Shown: positions 36,553-46,789 of the stretch, in pieces
Layout of the letters: every line of letters begins with the position of its first letter
Numbering within the stretch: the stretch's first letter is position 1
Position numbers and translations under genes: made by a program
Notes under the pieces: generated by a model
Databases searched by the model: none
Seen by the model: the letters and a program-made list of their open reading frames with translations, nothing else
What the model was told of the DNA's origin: nothing
NCBI GenBank assembly: GCA_029974015.1
Contig: JARKUF010000004.1
Coordinates: forward strand, 186,001-250,000
DNA from: Spirochaetota bacterium
GTDB lineage: Bacteria; Spirochaetota; UBA4802; JAGODF01
Length of the DNA stretch: 64,000 bases
Direction: 5' to 3'

Positions 36553-37377
36553 ATGGGCTTAAAAAAATTCAGGCCGGTAACGGCAACATTACGTTACAAA
36601 ACCGTTCTCACCTTCGACGAATTGACGACCGATGAGCCCCATAGACCGCTTACCAAAGGCAAAAAACAGTACGCGGGTCGCGGATTCAAAGGCCAGATTT
36701 CGGTTCGCAGGAAGGGGGGGGGGCACAAACGCAAATACCGCGCCATCGATTTCAAGCGTGACAAGTACGGTATAGAGGGGACCGTTACCAGCATCGAGTA
36801 CGATCCCAATCGTTCGTCGAATATTTCTCTTGTTACGTATAAAGACGGGGAAAAGCGCTATATCATTACTCCTGCCTCGATTAAAGTGGGAGATGCCGTG
36901 GTTTCCGGCGAAAAGGTGGAAATAAAAGTAGGCAATTCCATGCCGCTGAAGAACATCCCTTCCGGGACGAATATCTACAACATTGAGCTGAAGCGCGGCA
37001 AAGGGGGCCAGATAGCCCGTTCCGCTGGCACAACGGCCCAGGTTGCCGCGAAGGAAGGGGAGTATTGCCTTGTGAAACTTCCCTCCGGTGAAATACGAAA
37101 GATCCACCGGGAATGCTACGCCTGCATAGGCGAGGTGGGGAACAAGGACCATGTCAATGTGAGCCTGGGTAAGGCCGGTCGCTCTCGGTGGTTGAACCGC
37201 AAGCCGAAAGTCCGGGGCGTCGCGATGAACCCAATAGATCATCCCCTTGGCGGGGGGGAAGGTAAGTCCTCTGGCGGGCGGCATCCTGTATCGCCAACAG
37301 GCAAGCCGACGAAAGGTTACAAGACGAGAAAGAAAAAAAAGTACAGTAATAAAATGATCATCAAGAGAAGGAAGTAG
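36553..37377 (+). CDS. rplB: 50S ribosomal protein L2
   Basis: The 274-residue protein has the RNA-binding half ([20 protein letters not shown]) and the C-terminal [23 protein letters not shown] motif with the conserved His near the peptidyl transferase centre. AAGGAACAGC precedes the ATG. A very Lys/Arg-rich end ([16 protein letters not shown]) is typical. Confidence 0.98.
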   Translation: MGLKKFRPVTATLRYKTVLTFDELTTDEPHRPLTKGKKQYAGRGFKGQISVRRKGGGHKRKYRAIDFKRDKYGIEGTVTSIEYDPNRSSNISLVTYKDGEKRYIITPASIKVGDAVVSGEKVEIKVGNSMPLKNIPSGTNIYNIELKRGKGGQIARSAGTTAQVAAKEGEYCLVKLPSGEIRKIHRECYACIGEVGNKDHVNVSLGKAGRSRWLNRKPKVRGVAMNPIDHPLGGGEGKSSGGRHPVSPTGKPTKGYKTRKKKKYSNKMIIKRRK

Positions 37378-37380
37378 GGT

Positions 37381-37665
37381 ATGGCACGCTCTATAAAGAA
37401 AGGTCCTTTTGTCGACATAAAACTTTTCAAGAAGATTGAAGAGATGAATTCTTCGAACACGAAGAAAACGATCAAGACCTGGTCTCGACGATCGACCATT
37501 TTCCCGGAAATGATCGGCCACACCTTAATGGTCCACAACGGTAAGAATTTCATCCCGGTTTATGTGACTGAAAACATGGTGGGCCACAAACTTGGGGAGT
37601 TTTCCCCCACGAGGACCTATCGCGGGCATACGAGCAAGGACGACAAGGTAGCCAAAAGGAAGTGA
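37381..37665 (+). CDS. rpsS: 30S ribosomal protein S19
   Basis: The 94-residue protein begins [20 protein letters not shown] and contains [21 protein letters not shown] and [15 protein letters not shown], the S19 signature. It contacts S13 in the 30S head. It starts three bases after rplB. Confidence 0.98.
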   Translation: MARSIKKGPFVDIKLFKKIEEMNSSNTKKTIKTWSRRSTIFPEMIGHTLMVHNGKNFIPVYVTENMVGHKLGEFSPTRTYRGHTSKDDKVAKRK

Positions 37666-37688
37666 CCAGCAATCGCAGGGGTTGAGAT

Positions 37689-38027
37689 ATGGAATCTACG
37701 TCAGTTTCAAAATATAATCGGATATCGGCATCGAAGGCAAGGCTCGTTGCGGACGAGATCAGGGGTTATTCCTTCCCCGAGGCCGTGGATATTTTGAAGG
37801 CCATACCAAGGAAAGCATCGAAGCTGATTCTAAAACTGCTCTATTCCGCAGGCGCCAACGCGAAGTATCAAAACCCGGAGGTAATCGACAAGGACCTCTT
37901 TATCAAAAAGGTTTGTATAGACGTTGGGCCTTCCCTGAAGAGGTTCAGGCCTCGGGCGCGTGGCAGGGCTTCCAAAATTAAGAAACGTACGAGCAGCATT
38001 ACAATTATTCTCTCGGACGAAGGCTAA
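37689..38027 (+). CDS. rplV: 50S ribosomal protein L22
   Basis: The 112-residue protein contains YNRISASKARLVADEIRGYSF and PSLKRFRPRARGRASKIKKRTS, the tunnel-lining loop in which macrolide resistance mutations occur. The loop is of normal length. Confidence 0.97.
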   Translation: MESTSVSKYNRISASKARLVADEIRGYSFPEAVDILKAIPRKASKLILKLLYSAGANAKYQNPEVIDKDLFIKKVCIDVGPSLKRFRPRARGRASKIKKRTSSITIILSDEG

Positions 38028-38071
38028 TTTCATAAAAATCTGATACGAAAATATTTATGTAGGATACTCAA

Positions 38072-38752
38072 ATGGGGCAGAAGGTCAATCCGGTCGGTTT
38101 CAGAGTTGGAGTTATCAAGAGCTGGGACTCTATCTGGTACGAGGACAAAAAAAATTATTCCAAGTATCTCCATGAGGACCTGGTTATTAAAAAATTTATC
38201 AACCAGAACCATAAGAACGCCGGTATCGGCGAAGTGGTCATTGAGCGCCTCCACGACAGGGTGAACGTCAATATCCATGCTTCCCGGCCAGGCCTTCTCA
38301 TAGGGAGGAAAGGCGTCGACATTGAGAAGCTCAAGGCCGATATTCAAAAGATCGCATCGAGAAACGTCTATATCAATATCGTTGAGATCAAGAAGCCTGA
38401 GAGAAATGCGAGGCTTATTGCCCTTCAGATAGCAACCCAGGTTGAGTCGCGCTTTCCATATCGTCGCGCAGTGAAGCAGGCTATAGCGGGCGCAATTCGC
38501 TCGGGAGCCCTGGGAATAAAGGTTGCCGTTTCTGGAAGGCTTAACGGCGCGGAAATTTCACGTTCGGAAGCGTACAAGGAAGGCAGGGTCCCCCTTCACA
38601 CCCTTCGGGCGGACATCGATTATGGGACTGCTGAGGCCCTTACTACGTTCGGGCTTATAGGGGTGAAGGTGTGGATTTATAACGGCGAGGTGCTCTCAAA
38701 GAACGAGGAGACCGAGGAAAACAAATATTCCGTAAGAAGAAGAAAACAGTAA
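38072..38752 (+). CDS. rpsC: 30S ribosomal protein S3
   Basis: The 226-residue protein begins MGQKVNPVGFRVGVIKSWDS, has the KH domain (HASRPGLLIGRKGVDIEKLK) and the C-terminal LNGAEISRSEAYKEGRVPLHTLRADIDYG. It forms part of the mRNA entry helicase. The order rplV-rpsC-rplP is conserved. Confidence 0.98.
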   Translation: MGQKVNPVGFRVGVIKSWDSIWYEDKKNYSKYLHEDLVIKKFINQNHKNAGIGEVVIERLHDRVNVNIHASRPGLLIGRKGVDIEKLKADIQKIASRNVYINIVEIKKPERNARLIALQIATQVESRFPYRRAVKQAIAGAIRSGALGIKVAVSGRLNGAEISRSEAYKEGRVPLHTLRADIDYGTAEALTTFGLIGVKVWIYNGEVLSKNEETEENKYSVRRRKQ

Positions 38753-38770
38753 GACCCGGGGTTATTCGCC

Positions 38771-39193
38771 ATGTTAATGCCAAAAAGGACCAAATTCAGG
38801 AAACAGCAGAGAGGACGCATGCGCGGAAAATCCCATCGCGGTTCAACAATCGCATTTGGGGAGCATGCCCTAAAATCGGTTGAATTGGGAAAAATATCGA
38901 GCAAGCAGATCGAGGCGGCTCGAGTCGCGATTAACAGGCAGCTAAAGAGAGGCGGTAAGCTCTGGATACGTATTTTCCCGGATTACCCCTTTACCAAGAA
39001 GCCTGCGGAAACGCGCATGGGCAAAGGGAAGGGAAATCCAGAAGGATGGGAGGCAAGGGTTAAACCGGGGAGAATACTCTTCGAGCTTGCCGGCGTCGAT
39101 TTCATGATGGCTAAGGAGGCCCTGGAACTTGCGGCGAGGAAGCTTCCGGTTAAAACCAAGATCATCACTCTACAACAAACCAAACAATCGTAG
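38771..39193 (+). CDS. rplP: 50S ribosomal protein L16
   Basis: The 140-residue protein begins [20 protein letters not shown], as expected for L16, and contains [22 protein letters not shown] and [13 protein letters not shown]. It binds near the A site and is the target of evernimicin resistance mutations. Confidence 0.98.
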   Translation: MLMPKRTKFRKQQRGRMRGKSHRGSTIAFGEHALKSVELGKISSKQIEAARVAINRQLKRGGKLWIRIFPDYPFTKKPAETRMGKGKGNPEGWEARVKPGRILFELAGVDFMMAKEALELAARKLPVKTKIITLQQTKQS

Positions 39194-39244
39194 GGGATTA
39201 GCGAGTGAGGAAAGAAAAAAGGGGCATTGAGGTATAGAGGAAAG

Positions 39245-39454
39245 ATGAAGGGGAAAATTGACGAACTGAACATGGAGGAACTAAACAGGGCCCTCCGGGA
39301 AAATAAAGAGAAGCTCCGTTTGGAGCGATTCAAAAGTGTTACGAGCAAGGTTGACAACCCCAATTTGGTAAAACAGTTGAAGCGCACTATTGCGCGGATA
39401 CTGACCGTGAAGAACGAGTATACGCTCGGGCTGCGGGCGCCCAGAAACAAGTAA
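39245..39454 (+). CDS. rpmC: 50S ribosomal protein L29
   Basis: ATG 39245 is chosen because AGAGGA lies just upstream, giving a 69-residue product with the two-helix L29 fold ([38 protein letters not shown]). A TTG six codons earlier is less likely. L29 borders the tunnel exit with L23. Confidence 0.95.
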   Translation: MKGKIDELNMEELNRALRENKEKLRLERFKSVTSKVDNPNLVKQLKRTIARILTVKNEYTLGLRAPRNK

Positions 39455-39481
39455 GACTTAAATTTTCGAGTGGTGAAATAT

Positions 39482-39739
39482 ATGGAAACCAGGAAGACCA
39501 GAAAGCAACTCACCGGAAAGGTAGTAAGCAATAAAATGGATAAAACCGTTGTCGTTGAGCTTGAGCGGATGAAGATGCATCCCCTTTATAAAAAATCGGT
39601 AAAGCAGAACAAAAAAGTGAAGGCCCATGACGAGCGCAACGAATGTTCCATCGGTGATAAGGTGAGGATCGTGGAAACGAGGCCGCTTTCCAAGGATAAA
39701 CATTACAGACTTGCAGCGATAATCGAGAAAGCGAAGTAG
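39482..39739 (+). CDS. rpsQ: 30S ribosomal protein S17
   Basis: ATG 39482 gives an 85-residue protein with the S17 signature ([40 protein letters not shown]). A GTG four codons upstream is possible but would lengthen the usual N-terminus. S17 is an early 16S rRNA binder. Confidence 0.96.
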   Translation: METRKTRKQLTGKVVSNKMDKTVVVELERMKMHPLYKKSVKQNKKVKAHDERNECSIGDKVRIVETRPLSKDKHYRLAAIIEKAK

Positions 39740-39748
39740 GAGTGCGCC

Positions 39749-40141
39749 ATGATCCAGGTAGAAACGATGCTTGAAGTCGCCGACAACAGCGGCGTAAAAA
39801 GAGTGCAGTGTATCAAGATACTTGGCGGTTCCAGAAGAAGATACGCCACCGTGGGTGATATCATCATGGTCGCCGTGAAGGACTCCCATCCTTCCTACGG
39901 GCTGAAGGATTCCACGGGAAAAAAAGTCCATGGGAAGGCGGTCCTCCGGGCGGTTGTGGTGAGGGCCAAAAAGCCCGTCAGAAGGAAGGACGGTTCGTAT
40001 ATCCGTTTTGACGATAATGCGGTTGCAATTATCGACAACAAAAACGAACCGAAAGGTTCCCGTATATTCGGGCCCGTCGCGAGGGAACTTCGTGACAGGA
40101 ATTTTCTCAAGATTGTGTCTCTGGCTCCGGAGGTTTTGTAG
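39749..40141 (+). CDS. rplN: 50S ribosomal protein L14
   Basis: The protein begins [20 protein letters not shown] and ends [18 protein letters not shown], both diagnostic for L14. At 130 residues it is several residues longer than the usual form; the extra residues are in the loop [16 protein letters not shown]. It forms intersubunit bridges and contacts RsfS. It opens the spc gene set. Confidence 0.97.
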   Translation: MIQVETMLEVADNSGVKRVQCIKILGGSRRRYATVGDIIMVAVKDSHPSYGLKDSTGKKVHGKAVLRAVVVRAKKPVRRKDGSYIRFDDNAVAIIDNKNEPKGSRIFGPVARELRDRNFLKIVSLAPEVL

Positions 40142-40144
40142 AGA

Positions 40145-40477
40145 ATGAAAGCGATGGTTGATGCAAAAAACAAGAAATTGAAAAAGAACGACACCGTGAT
40201 CGTTCTGACGGGAAAGGACCGCGGCCGACGCGGAAAGGTCCTTTTCATAGATGCGATGAAGGGCCGTGTGGTGGTTGAGGGCGTGAACAAAAAGAAAAAG
40301 TTCGTCCGCCCAAATCAGGAAAACCCCAAGGGCGGCATGATAACCCTGGAATATCCGATTAACATCTCCAATGTGATGATTTTCTGTGATAAATGCAAGA
40401 AAGGGGTTCGGGTAGGTTTCGAAGTGAAAGACGACAAGAAATTGAGGTTGTGCAGGCGCTGCAGCAAAGAAATTTAA
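40145..40477 (+). CDS. rplX: 50S ribosomal protein L24, zinc-ribbon form
   Basis: The 110-residue protein has the KOW motif [20 protein letters not shown] and ends in a zinc ribbon with Cys81, 84, 103 and 106 (CDKC, CRRC). L24 starts 50S assembly. ATG 40145 follows the rplN stop by three bases; ATG 40154 is an alternative. Confidence 0.97.
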   Translation: MKAMVDAKNKKLKKNDTVIVLTGKDRGRRGKVLFIDAMKGRVVVEGVNKKKKFVRPNQENPKGGMITLEYPINISNVMIFCDKCKKGVRVGFEVKDDKKLRLCRRCSKEI

Positions 40478-40491
40478 GCAAGGATACACCG

Positions 40492-41034
40492 ATGGCCAGC
40501 AGGTTACAGGTAGAATATACCAAGAATATCAGAAAACGGCTGTTTGAGAGATTCAAATATAAGTCCATAATGGAAGTGCCTCGCCTTGAAAAAATCGTCC
40601 TAAACGTTGGGATGGGGGATGGGCACTCTAATGTGAACGCTCTCAATGCGGCGGTTGAAGAACTCACCACGATTACCGGCCAGAGGGCCGTAAAAACGGT
40701 GGCGAAAAAGTCAATTTCAAATTTCAAGATACGCGACGGCTACGATGTGGGCTGCAGGGTGACGCTTCGAAAGGATCACATGTACGAATTTCTCGACAGG
40801 CTGATCAACATCTCCCTCCCCCGGGTACGTGACTTTAAAGGCCTGCCTCCGAAATCGTTTGACAATTTTGGGAATTACAATTTCGCATTGAAAGAGCAAA
40901 TTATATTTCCTGAAATCGATTTTGACAAGGTGGAAAATATCCACGGCATGAATATCACGATAGTAACAACGGCCAAGAACAAGGACGAAGCGAAAGCCCT
41001 CCTTGAAGAGTTCAAAATGCCGTTTAGGGAATAG
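40492..41034 (+). CDS. rplE: 50S ribosomal protein L5
   Basis: ATG 40492 is chosen for AAGGAT upstream and a normal 180-residue length. It contains [37 protein letters not shown] and [10 protein letters not shown], the L5 core that binds 5S rRNA. It overlaps nothing and precedes rpsN. Confidence 0.97.
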   Translation: MASRLQVEYTKNIRKRLFERFKYKSIMEVPRLEKIVLNVGMGDGHSNVNALNAAVEELTTITGQRAVKTVAKKSISNFKIRDGYDVGCRVTLRKDHMYEFLDRLINISLPRVRDFKGLPPKSFDNFGNYNFALKEQIIFPEIDFDKVENIHGMNITIVTTAKNKDEAKALLEEFKMPFRE

Positions 41035-41045
41035 GAGCTGACAAA

Positions 41046-41231
41046 ATGGCCAAAAAAAGCTTGATAGCCAAAAGCATCACCCCAAGGAAGTTTGATGTCC
41101 GCCAGCATAATCGGTGCAAAATTTGCGCAAGGCCGAGGGGGTATTTGCGAAGGTTTGAAATGTGCAGGATTTGTTTCCGGAAACTGGCGAACGAAGGACG
41201 ACTTCCCGGCGTTGTAAAATCTTCCTGGTGA
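41046..41231 (+). CDS. rpsN: 30S ribosomal protein S14, type Z (zinc form)
   Basis: This is the 61-residue zinc form with Cys24, 27, 40 and 43 (CKIC, CRIC) and the ending [18 protein letters not shown]. The longer non-zinc form is not seen here. Its place between rplE and rpsH is standard. Confidence 0.98.
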   Translation: MAKKSLIAKSITPRKFDVRQHNRCKICARPRGYLRRFEMCRICFRKLANEGRLPGVVKSSW

Positions 41232-41255
41232 TATCAAAGTAAGCTGGAGCAACCA

Positions 41256-41657
41256 ATGAGTAGAGTGAGCGATCCGATTTCTGATATGTTGACGCGTATC
41301 CGCAACGCCATCAAGGCGAGCCATTTGAAGACCGATATCCCTTCATCGAAAATGAAGCTCGCAATAGCGAGGATTATGAAGGATGAGGGGTTTATAAAAA
41401 ATTTCAAGCTTATTGACGATAATAAGCAGAAGATTCTGAGGGTGTATTTGAAATATAATACCGACAGCGAGCCGGCGATCTTGAACATGAAGAGGATCAG
41501 CAAACCCGGTCGAAGAGTATATATCCAGGCGGGTGAGATCAAGCCGGTGTATAATAACCTCGGAATCAGGATACTTTCGACATCTAAGGGGATTGTTACC
41601 AATAAAACCGCGAAGAAATTAAACGTGGGCGGGGAAGTGATCTGCGAAATACTGTAA
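41256..41657 (+). CDS. rpsH: 30S ribosomal protein S8
   Basis: The 133-residue protein begins MSRVSDPISDMLTRIRNAIK and ends KLNVGGEVICEIL; RISKPGRRVYI and GIRILSTSKGI are the conserved C-terminal elements. S8 represses the spc operon in E. coli through a site near rplE; whether that holds here is unknown. Confidence 0.98.
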   Translation: MSRVSDPISDMLTRIRNAIKASHLKTDIPSSKMKLAIARIMKDEGFIKNFKLIDDNKQKILRVYLKYNTDSEPAILNMKRISKPGRRVYIQAGEIKPVYNNLGIRILSTSKGIVTNKTAKKLNVGGEVICEIL

Positions 41658-41675
41658 TGGGGAAGCGATAAAGCG

Positions 41676-42221
41676 ATGTCACGAGTAGGAAAAAAACCAA
41701 TAATTCTGCCCGACGGTGCGAGCGTCGAGCTTTCCGGGAAAAATCTTGTTATTAAGGGAAAGCTCGGTACGGAATCCATGGCCCTGATGGATTATGTGGA
41801 CCTTAAAATCGATGACAGGGTAATCAATGTTGTTTTGAAAGGCGATGAAACGGATAAAAGGGCCCGGGCAGCCCACGGACTCCACAGGGCGCTCATTGCC
41901 AACATGGTAACCGGGGTTACGTCGGGTTTTGAGCGGAACCTCGAGATAGTGGGAGTGGGATATCGCGCCCAGCAACAGAACAAGGACGTGGTTTTCCAGC
42001 TTGGCTTCTCGCATAATGTGCTTTTTTCGCCTCCCGAGGGGATTACGATTGAGGTGTTGGAACCGACCAAACTCCGGATCAAGGGAATAAACAAACAACT
42101 CGTTGGGCAAGTCGCCGCGAATATCAGAAGGCTTAGACCGCCTGAACCGTACAAGGGCAAGGGAATCAGGTTCGCCGGGGAAAAGGTTAGGAAAAAAGCT
42201 GGAAAATCGGGTAAAAAGTAA
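41676..42221 (+). CDS. rplF: 50S ribosomal protein L6
   Basis: The 181-residue protein starts MSRVGKKPIILPDGASVEL and has the second-repeat signature RRLRPPEPYKGKGIRFAGE near its end. Its stop overlaps the start of rplR by one base. Confidence 0.98.
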   Translation: MSRVGKKPIILPDGASVELSGKNLVIKGKLGTESMALMDYVDLKIDDRVINVVLKGDETDKRARAAHGLHRALIANMVTGVTSGFERNLEIVGVGYRAQQQNKDVVFQLGFSHNVLFSPPEGITIEVLEPTKLRIKGINKQLVGQVAANIRRLRPPEPYKGKGIRFAGEKVRKKAGKSGKK

Positions 42222-42583
42222 TGAATAAACTGGCAATAAAAAAAGCGAGGGAATTACGGCGGAAAATGAGGGTCAAGAGGAAACTCAAGACCAGTCTGGA
42301 AAAGCCGCGGCTCTGTATAACAAAGACGAACAAAAACATCATCGTCCAGGTGATCGATGATACGAAGGGCCATACGCTGATTGCCGCATCGACCCTTGAA
42401 AAAGATTTTCCCATGCGAAACAGGAACAATATTGAGGCGGCCAAGGCCCTCGGCAAGATGTTGGCGGAAAAAGCTGTACAAAAAGGCATCAAAAAGATTG
42501 TGTTCGACCGTAACGGTAATATATATCACGGCAGGGTAAAGGCCTTTGCTGACGCCGCTCGGGAAAACGGTTTGGAATTTTAA
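42221..42583 (+). CDS. rplR: 50S ribosomal protein L18
   Basis: The 120-residue protein has the Arg/Lys-rich N-terminus, [20 protein letters not shown], and the ending [22 protein letters not shown]. It delivers 5S rRNA together with L5. Confidence 0.98.
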   Translation: MNKLAIKKARELRRKMRVKRKLKTSLEKPRLCITKTNKNIIVQVIDDTKGHTLIAASTLEKDFPMRNRNNIEAAKALGKMLAEKAVQKGIKKIVFDRNGNIYHGRVKAFADAARENGLEF

Positions 42584-42598
42584 TTCAGGAGCGCAGTA

Positions 42599-43132
42599 AT
42601 GGCGAATTTAAAAAGAAAGCATGTTAGTCCCGACGGACTTGAACTTGTAGAAAAGGTAGTTTCAATAAACAGGGTGGCCAAGGTCGTCAAGGGAGGCAGA
42701 AGGTTTTCTTTTAACGCGTTGTCCGTGGTTGGAGACGGCCAGGGCCATGTAGGAGTTGGATTCGGGAAGGCCAATGAAGTACCCGACGCTATTAGAAAGA
42801 GCGTCGAAAGCGCGAAAAAGAACATCTATAAAATCAATATCAACAAAAACACTATCCCTCATGAAATAACGGGGAAATTTAAGTCTTCGAAGGTAATTCT
42901 TAAGCCGGCGACCCCCGGGACCGGACTTATTGCAGGAGGGTCCGTTCGTGCGGTACTCGAACGCGCAGGCGTCTCCGACATTCTTGCTAAAGCCTTAGGG
43001 TCCCGAAATCCTCAAAATGTGGTCAAAGCGACAATAGACGGACTCCTCCAGCTCAGGAGCCTTGGCGAAGCAGCGGAACTCAGGGAAGTGAATTTGAAGA
43101 AACTTTGGGGGACCTATGGCAAAGAAGCTTAA
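42599..43132 (+). CDS. rpsE: 30S ribosomal protein S5
   Basis: The 177-residue protein has the double-stranded RNA-binding-like domain ([38 protein letters not shown]) and the C-terminal domain ([19 protein letters not shown]). The spectinomycin loop VVKGGRRF is unaltered. Its end overlaps rpmD by 17 bases. Confidence 0.98.
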   Translation: MANLKRKHVSPDGLELVEKVVSINRVAKVVKGGRRFSFNALSVVGDGQGHVGVGFGKANEVPDAIRKSVESAKKNIYKININKNTIPHEITGKFKSSKVILKPATPGTGLIAGGSVRAVLERAGVSDILAKALGSRNPQNVVKATIDGLLQLRSLGEAAELREVNLKKLWGTYGKEA

Positions 43133-43304
43133 AATCAAGCAGGTAAAAAGCGCCATTGGGTCGAAACCGAAACAGCGGGCGACACTCAGGGCCCTGGGTC
43201 TACGGAGAATGAACTCGGAAAGGCTTCATGACGACTCACCCGTAATCAGGGGGATGATATTCGCAGTGCAACACATGGTTGAAGTACGCGAGATAAACGA
43301 ATAG
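43116..43304 (+). CDS. rpmD: 50S ribosomal protein L30
   Basis: The 62-residue protein reads [20 protein letters not shown], then [21 protein letters not shown], the L30 signature. The start ATG lies within the 3' end of rpsE. Some bacteria lack L30; it is present here. Confidence 0.97.
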   Translation: MAKKLKIKQVKSAIGSKPKQRATLRALGLRRMNSERLHDDSPVIRGMIFAVQHMVEVREINE

Positions 43305-43322
43305 CGACACGGGTTTATTCAA

Positions 43323-43790
43323 ATGGAAAATTATCAGATAAAAAGGCCGGCATCTAATAAAACAAGAAAAAGGGTAGGACGCGGGCCTGGCAGCGGTATG
43401 GGGAAGACTTCAACACGCGGTCAGAAGGGGCAGATGAGCCGTTCAGGCAGCAAGAGCAGGCCCTGGTTTGAAGGCGGACAGATGCCGATACAGCGCAGAG
43501 TGCCCAAGCGCGGATTTAATAACCCCACGAGGGTCGAATACCATGTGGTTAATATTTCCACCCTGGCGAAGCTTCAACTTGGGGAAGTCACGCCTGATAT
43601 TATGAAGAAAAAAGGCGTTCTTAAAAAGTCCGAAATGAAAGTCAAAATTCTCGGCGTGGGGGATATTTCCCAGCCATGCACGGTAACGGCCGATGCTTTC
43701 TCGAAATCGGCCATAGAAAAAATCGAGAAGGCCGGTGGGAAAACGATAGTCCGAGTGAAAGTGGAGAAAAAAAAGACTGAAGCGGTCTGA
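43323..43790 (+). CDS. rplO: 50S ribosomal protein L15
   Basis: The 155-residue protein has the N-terminal GRGPGSGMGKTSTRGQKGQM and FEGGQMPIQRRVPKRGF, characteristic of L15, and a short Lys-rich tail. It directly precedes secY, as in most bacteria. Confidence 0.98.
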   Translation: MENYQIKRPASNKTRKRVGRGPGSGMGKTSTRGQKGQMSRSGSKSRPWFEGGQMPIQRRVPKRGFNNPTRVEYHVVNISTLAKLQLGEVTPDIMKKKGVLKKSEMKVKILGVGDISQPCTVTADAFSKSAIEKIEKAGGKTIVRVKVEKKKTEAV

Positions 43791-43801
43791 CCGGTGAATT
43801 C

Positions 43802-45154
43802 ATGGCTAATGTCATTGTAAACATTTTCAAGATCCCCGAGCTCCGAAAGAAGATACTCTTCACGCTTTTCATCCTCGTCGTCTACCGATTGGGGGCGCAC
43901 ATCCCGGTGCCTGGTATTAGAGGCGAGGCCCTTATAGAGTATTTTGAGCGGGCGGCCCAGGCGAGCGCCGGGGCGGGAAGAGGAATAGTCGATTTTTTCG
44001 ACCTCTTCGCTGGAGGCGCTCTCAAACGGTTCACGATCTTCGCCCTGGGCATCATGCCCTACATTTCGGCATCGATCATCATGCAGCTCCTTACCGTCGT
44101 CATACCGGCGCTTGAGAGATTATCCAAGGAGGGCCCCGAAGGGTCGAAGAAGATCAACCAGTACACCCGGTACGGCACAGTCGTACTCTGCGCCGCACAG
44201 GCCTTCGGACTCACGTTCTGGATGAAGAGCATGCCGAATGTTGTTCCCGCCGACGGGGGCATGTGGTTCACTATTAAGGCGGTCGTATCTATTACAACGG
44301 GCACCATGGTGCTCATGTGGCTGGGTGACCAGATAACGGAGAAGGGGATTGGTAACGGTATCTCCCTCATCATCTTCGGTGGTATCGTGGTGCGGGTCCC
44401 AGCGGCGATTTACCAGACCGCTACGGGAATCGAAGAGCCCATCCTTTTCATCATCCTGATTTTTATATTCATTCTTGTCGTTGCCGCTTCAATTCTTCTC
44501 ACTCTTGGCACGAGGAAAATTCCCGTGCAGTATGGGAAAAGGGTCGTGGGAAGGCGCATGGTCCAGATGACATCCCAGGCCATTCCGCTTCGCGTGAACG
44601 CTGCGGGCGTCATCCCCATCATCTTCGCGTCGTCGGTGATTCTTTTTCCGTCGCAGATAGGTAGCATTGTATCTAACATATTCGGCGGCGATTCACGGGG
44701 GGCCGGGTACCAATTTTTCGTATACCTTCAGACCTGGCTACAGCCAGGGCACCCTGTCTATATCGTTTTTTACAGCGCACTTATAGTTTTCTTTTGTTAT
44801 TTTTACACGGCGATACAGTTTAATCCTGTCGATATTGCGGATAATCTTAAAAAGTACGGCGGCTTTATTCCGGGGATCCGTCCCGGGAAGAACACTTCCG
44901 ATTATATAATGAAGATACTTAACAGGATAACGCTGCCGGGTTCCATTTTTCTTGCGATTATCGCAATCGTGCCGGACCTTATCATCAATATGTGGCCCTC
45001 AGTGTCCCATGAGATGGCGTATCTTTTTGGAGGTACTTCCCTTCTTATTATTGTAGGGGTAGCTCTGGATACTCTGAAACAGATTGAATCCCAGCTACTA
45101 ATGAGGCATTACGACGGTTTTTTCAAAAAGGGACGGATGAAGGCACGCAGGTAA
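43802..45154 (+). CDS. secY: Preprotein translocase subunit SecY
   Basis: The 450-residue channel subunit has ten hydrophobic segments. Recognisable parts are the first helix (LFTLFILVVYRLGAHIPVPG), the plug region, IFALGIMPYISASIIMQLL, ITEKGIGNGISLIIF, and the cytoplasmic loop ending FIPGIRPGKNTSDYI. With SecE, encoded near 17.9 kb, it forms the Sec channel. The next gene is map; the adk gene that usually lies between them is absent. Confidence 0.98.
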   Translation: MANVIVNIFKIPELRKKILFTLFILVVYRLGAHIPVPGIRGEALIEYFERAAQASAGAGRGIVDFFDLFAGGALKRFTIFALGIMPYISASIIMQLLTVVIPALERLSKEGPEGSKKINQYTRYGTVVLCAAQAFGLTFWMKSMPNVVPADGGMWFTIKAVVSITTGTMVLMWLGDQITEKGIGNGISLIIFGGIVVRVPAAIYQTATGIEEPILFIILIFIFILVVAASILLTLGTRKIPVQYGKRVVGRRMVQMTSQAIPLRVNAAGVIPIIFASSVILFPSQIGSIVSNIFGGDSRGAGYQFFVYLQTWLQPGHPVYIVFYSALIVFFCYFYTAIQFNPVDIADNLKKYGGFIPGIRPGKNTSDYIMKILNRITLPGSIFLAIIAIVPDLIINMWPSVSHEMAYLFGGTSLLIIVGVALDTLKQIESQLLMRHYDGFFKKGRMKARR

Positions 45155-45190
45155 TGCGGCCGTGTTTCCGGAAATACGGAAGGCGGTTTT

Positions 45191-45976
45191 TTGGGAATTT
45201 ATCTTTATAATCTGGAGCAGATAGAAAGGATCGAAAAAGCCTGTAAAGTGGCCGCCGGGGTTTTGGTTGAAATTGAAACGGCCATTGTGGAAGGTGTAAC
45301 TACCTTCGAGCTTGACAAAATTGCACGGCAGTTTATAGCTGCCCGGAAGGCAAAACCGGCTTTTTTAGGGTACAGGGGTTATCCGGCAGCCCTGTGTACG
45401 TCAATAAATGAAGTGGTTGTACACGGCATTCCGTCGAAAAAAACCCGGCTGAACCCCGGGGATATTGTTGGAATCGATGTAGGAGTTTTTCTCGACGGCT
45501 ATTTCGGCGATACGGCGAAGACTTTTCGTGTAGGTAATGTGGACGAAAACGCCGGAGTTCTTCTTAGAGTGACGGAAGAGGCCCTTTATAAGGGTATCGC
45601 AAAAGCAGTGCCGGGCAATAGAATTTCCGATATATCGCACGCCGTGGAGTCCCATGTGGCGAGTCACGGTTTCTCGGCGGTCAGGGAATTTGTTGGACAC
45701 GGAATAGGTGCGGCGCTGCACGAAGAACCATCTATCCCGAATTTCGGAAAACCGGGGAAGGGGCCGAGGATTTATGATGGCATGGTCCTTGCCATCGAGC
45801 CCATGGTCAATGCCGGTACTTATAAGGTCAATGTGCTGGATGACGGCTGGACCGCTGTGACGGAAGACAGGAAGCTGTCGGCGCATTTTGAGCATACCAT
45901 CGCGGTTATTGACGGAAAGGCCAGGGTACTCACCGCCGGCAAAAACGGTGTGAAAAGCACCTTTGATTCCCGCTAG
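45191..45976 (+). CDS. map: Methionine aminopeptidase, type I
   Basis: The 261-residue enzyme removes the initiator Met from new proteins. It has the metal ligands in [23 protein letters not shown] (two Asp), [14 protein letters not shown] (His) and the Glu residues of LAIEPMV and FEHTIAV. It begins at a TTG (45191) preceded by GGAAGGCGG; no ATG is available nearby. Its last base overlaps the upstream end of an infA-frame extension, so map and infA are close neighbours. Confidence 0.96.
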   Translation: MGIYLYNLEQIERIEKACKVAAGVLVEIETAIVEGVTTFELDKIARQFIAARKAKPAFLGYRGYPAALCTSINEVVVHGIPSKKTRLNPGDIVGIDVGVFLDGYFGDTAKTFRVGNVDENAGVLLRVTEEALYKGIAKAVPGNRISDISHAVESHVASHGFSAVREFVGHGIGAALHEEPSIPNFGKPGKGPRIYDGMVLAIEPMVNAGTYKVNVLDDGWTAVTEDRKLSAHFEHTIAVIDGKARVLTAGKNGVKSTFDSR

Positions 45977-46014
45977 TGAGGCTGTACGACAACTGGAAGT
46001 GTAATCGGAGCGAT

Positions 46015-46233
46015 ATGGCAAAGGAAGAACCCATTGAAGTCGAGGGAGTCGTGGTTGAGCCGCTACCCAACGCGATGTTCAGGGTGAAACTCGACAACGA
46101 CCACCTGGTGCTTGCCCATATCTCCGGGAAGATGCGGATGCACTATATCAGGATACTTCCCGGAGATAAGGTGACGGTGGAACTTTCACCTTACGATTTA
46201 AGCAGGGGTAGAATCATTTACCGGTCCAAATAG
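46015..46233 (+). CDS. infA: Translation initiation factor IF-1
   Basis: ATG 46015, with GGAG upstream, gives the normal 72-residue S1-fold protein ([45 protein letters not shown]). IF-1 blocks the A site during initiation. The upstream in-frame GTG at 45976 is not needed. Confidence 0.98.
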   Translation: MAKEEPIEVEGVVVEPLPNAMFRVKLDNDHLVLAHISGKMRMHYIRILPGDKVTVELSPYDLSRGRIIYRSK

Positions 46234-46256
46234 GACTGTTCTATTGCGAGGGAGTC

Positions 46257-46388
46257 ATGAAAGTCAGGGTTTCAGTAAAAAGGATTTGCAGCGAATGTAA
46301 GGTAATAAAAAGGCACGGCGTTATCCGTGTGATATGCTCAAATCCGCGTCACAAACAGCGCCAGAAAAAAAGAATCGCAGGGAAATAA
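46257..46388 (+). CDS. rpmJ: 50S ribosomal protein L36, zinc form
   Basis: This 43-codon gene begins [20 protein letters not shown] and continues [20 protein letters not shown]. The zinc ligands Cys11, Cys14, Cys27 and His32 are intact. It is a few residues longer at the C-terminus than the usual 37-38. AGGGAG precedes the ATG. It stands in its standard place between infA and rpsM. Confidence 0.97.
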   Translation: MKVRVSVKRICSECKVIKRHGVIRVICSNPRHKQRQKKRIAGK

Positions 46389-46402
46389 GAAGGAGCAAAT
46401 AT

Positions 46403-46774
46403 ATGGCACGAATTTCGGGAGTTGATTTGCCGAACAACAAGCGGATTGAAGTGGCTCTAACGTATATTTTCGGAATTGGGCCTACGTCTTCCAAAAAAAT
46501 CATCGAAGAGACAAAGATAGATCCTAACACACGAGTGAAGGACCTCACTGACGAGGAAATCAACGAAATCAGGAAGGCCCTGGAAAAAAATTTCAAGGTG
46601 GAAGGCGATCTCCGGACGGAGATCGGGATGAATATCAAAAGACTCGGTGACATCGGTTGTTACCGCGGTATCAGACACAGACGCGGTCTTCCGGTGAGAG
46701 GACAGAACACCAAGAACAATGCGAGAACCCGCAAAGGCAACCGCAAGGCTGCCCCCGGGAAGAAAAAGAAATAA
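46403..46774 (+). CDS. rpsM: 30S ribosomal protein S13
   Basis: ATG 46403, following AAGGAG, gives a 123-residue protein with [19 protein letters not shown], the helix-hairpin-helix [11 protein letters not shown] and [22 protein letters not shown]. It contacts tRNA and subunit bridges in the 30S head. Confidence 0.98.
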   Translation: MARISGVDLPNNKRIEVALTYIFGIGPTSSKKIIEETKIDPNTRVKDLTDEEINEIRKALEKNFKVEGDLRTEIGMNIKRLGDIGCYRGIRHRRGLPVRGQNTKNNARTRKGNRKAAPGKKKK

Positions 46775-46789
46775 TCCAGGAGTTTCTAA

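Noticed and set aside
36589-37521. A 310-codon minus-strand frame over rplB and rpsS
   Set aside because: Both strands cannot be coding here, and rplB and rpsS are certain; it is an antisense shadow.
39458-40489. A 343-codon minus-strand frame over rpsQ, rplN and rplX
   Set aside because: It crosses three certain ribosomal protein genes in antisense and has no ribosome-binding site.
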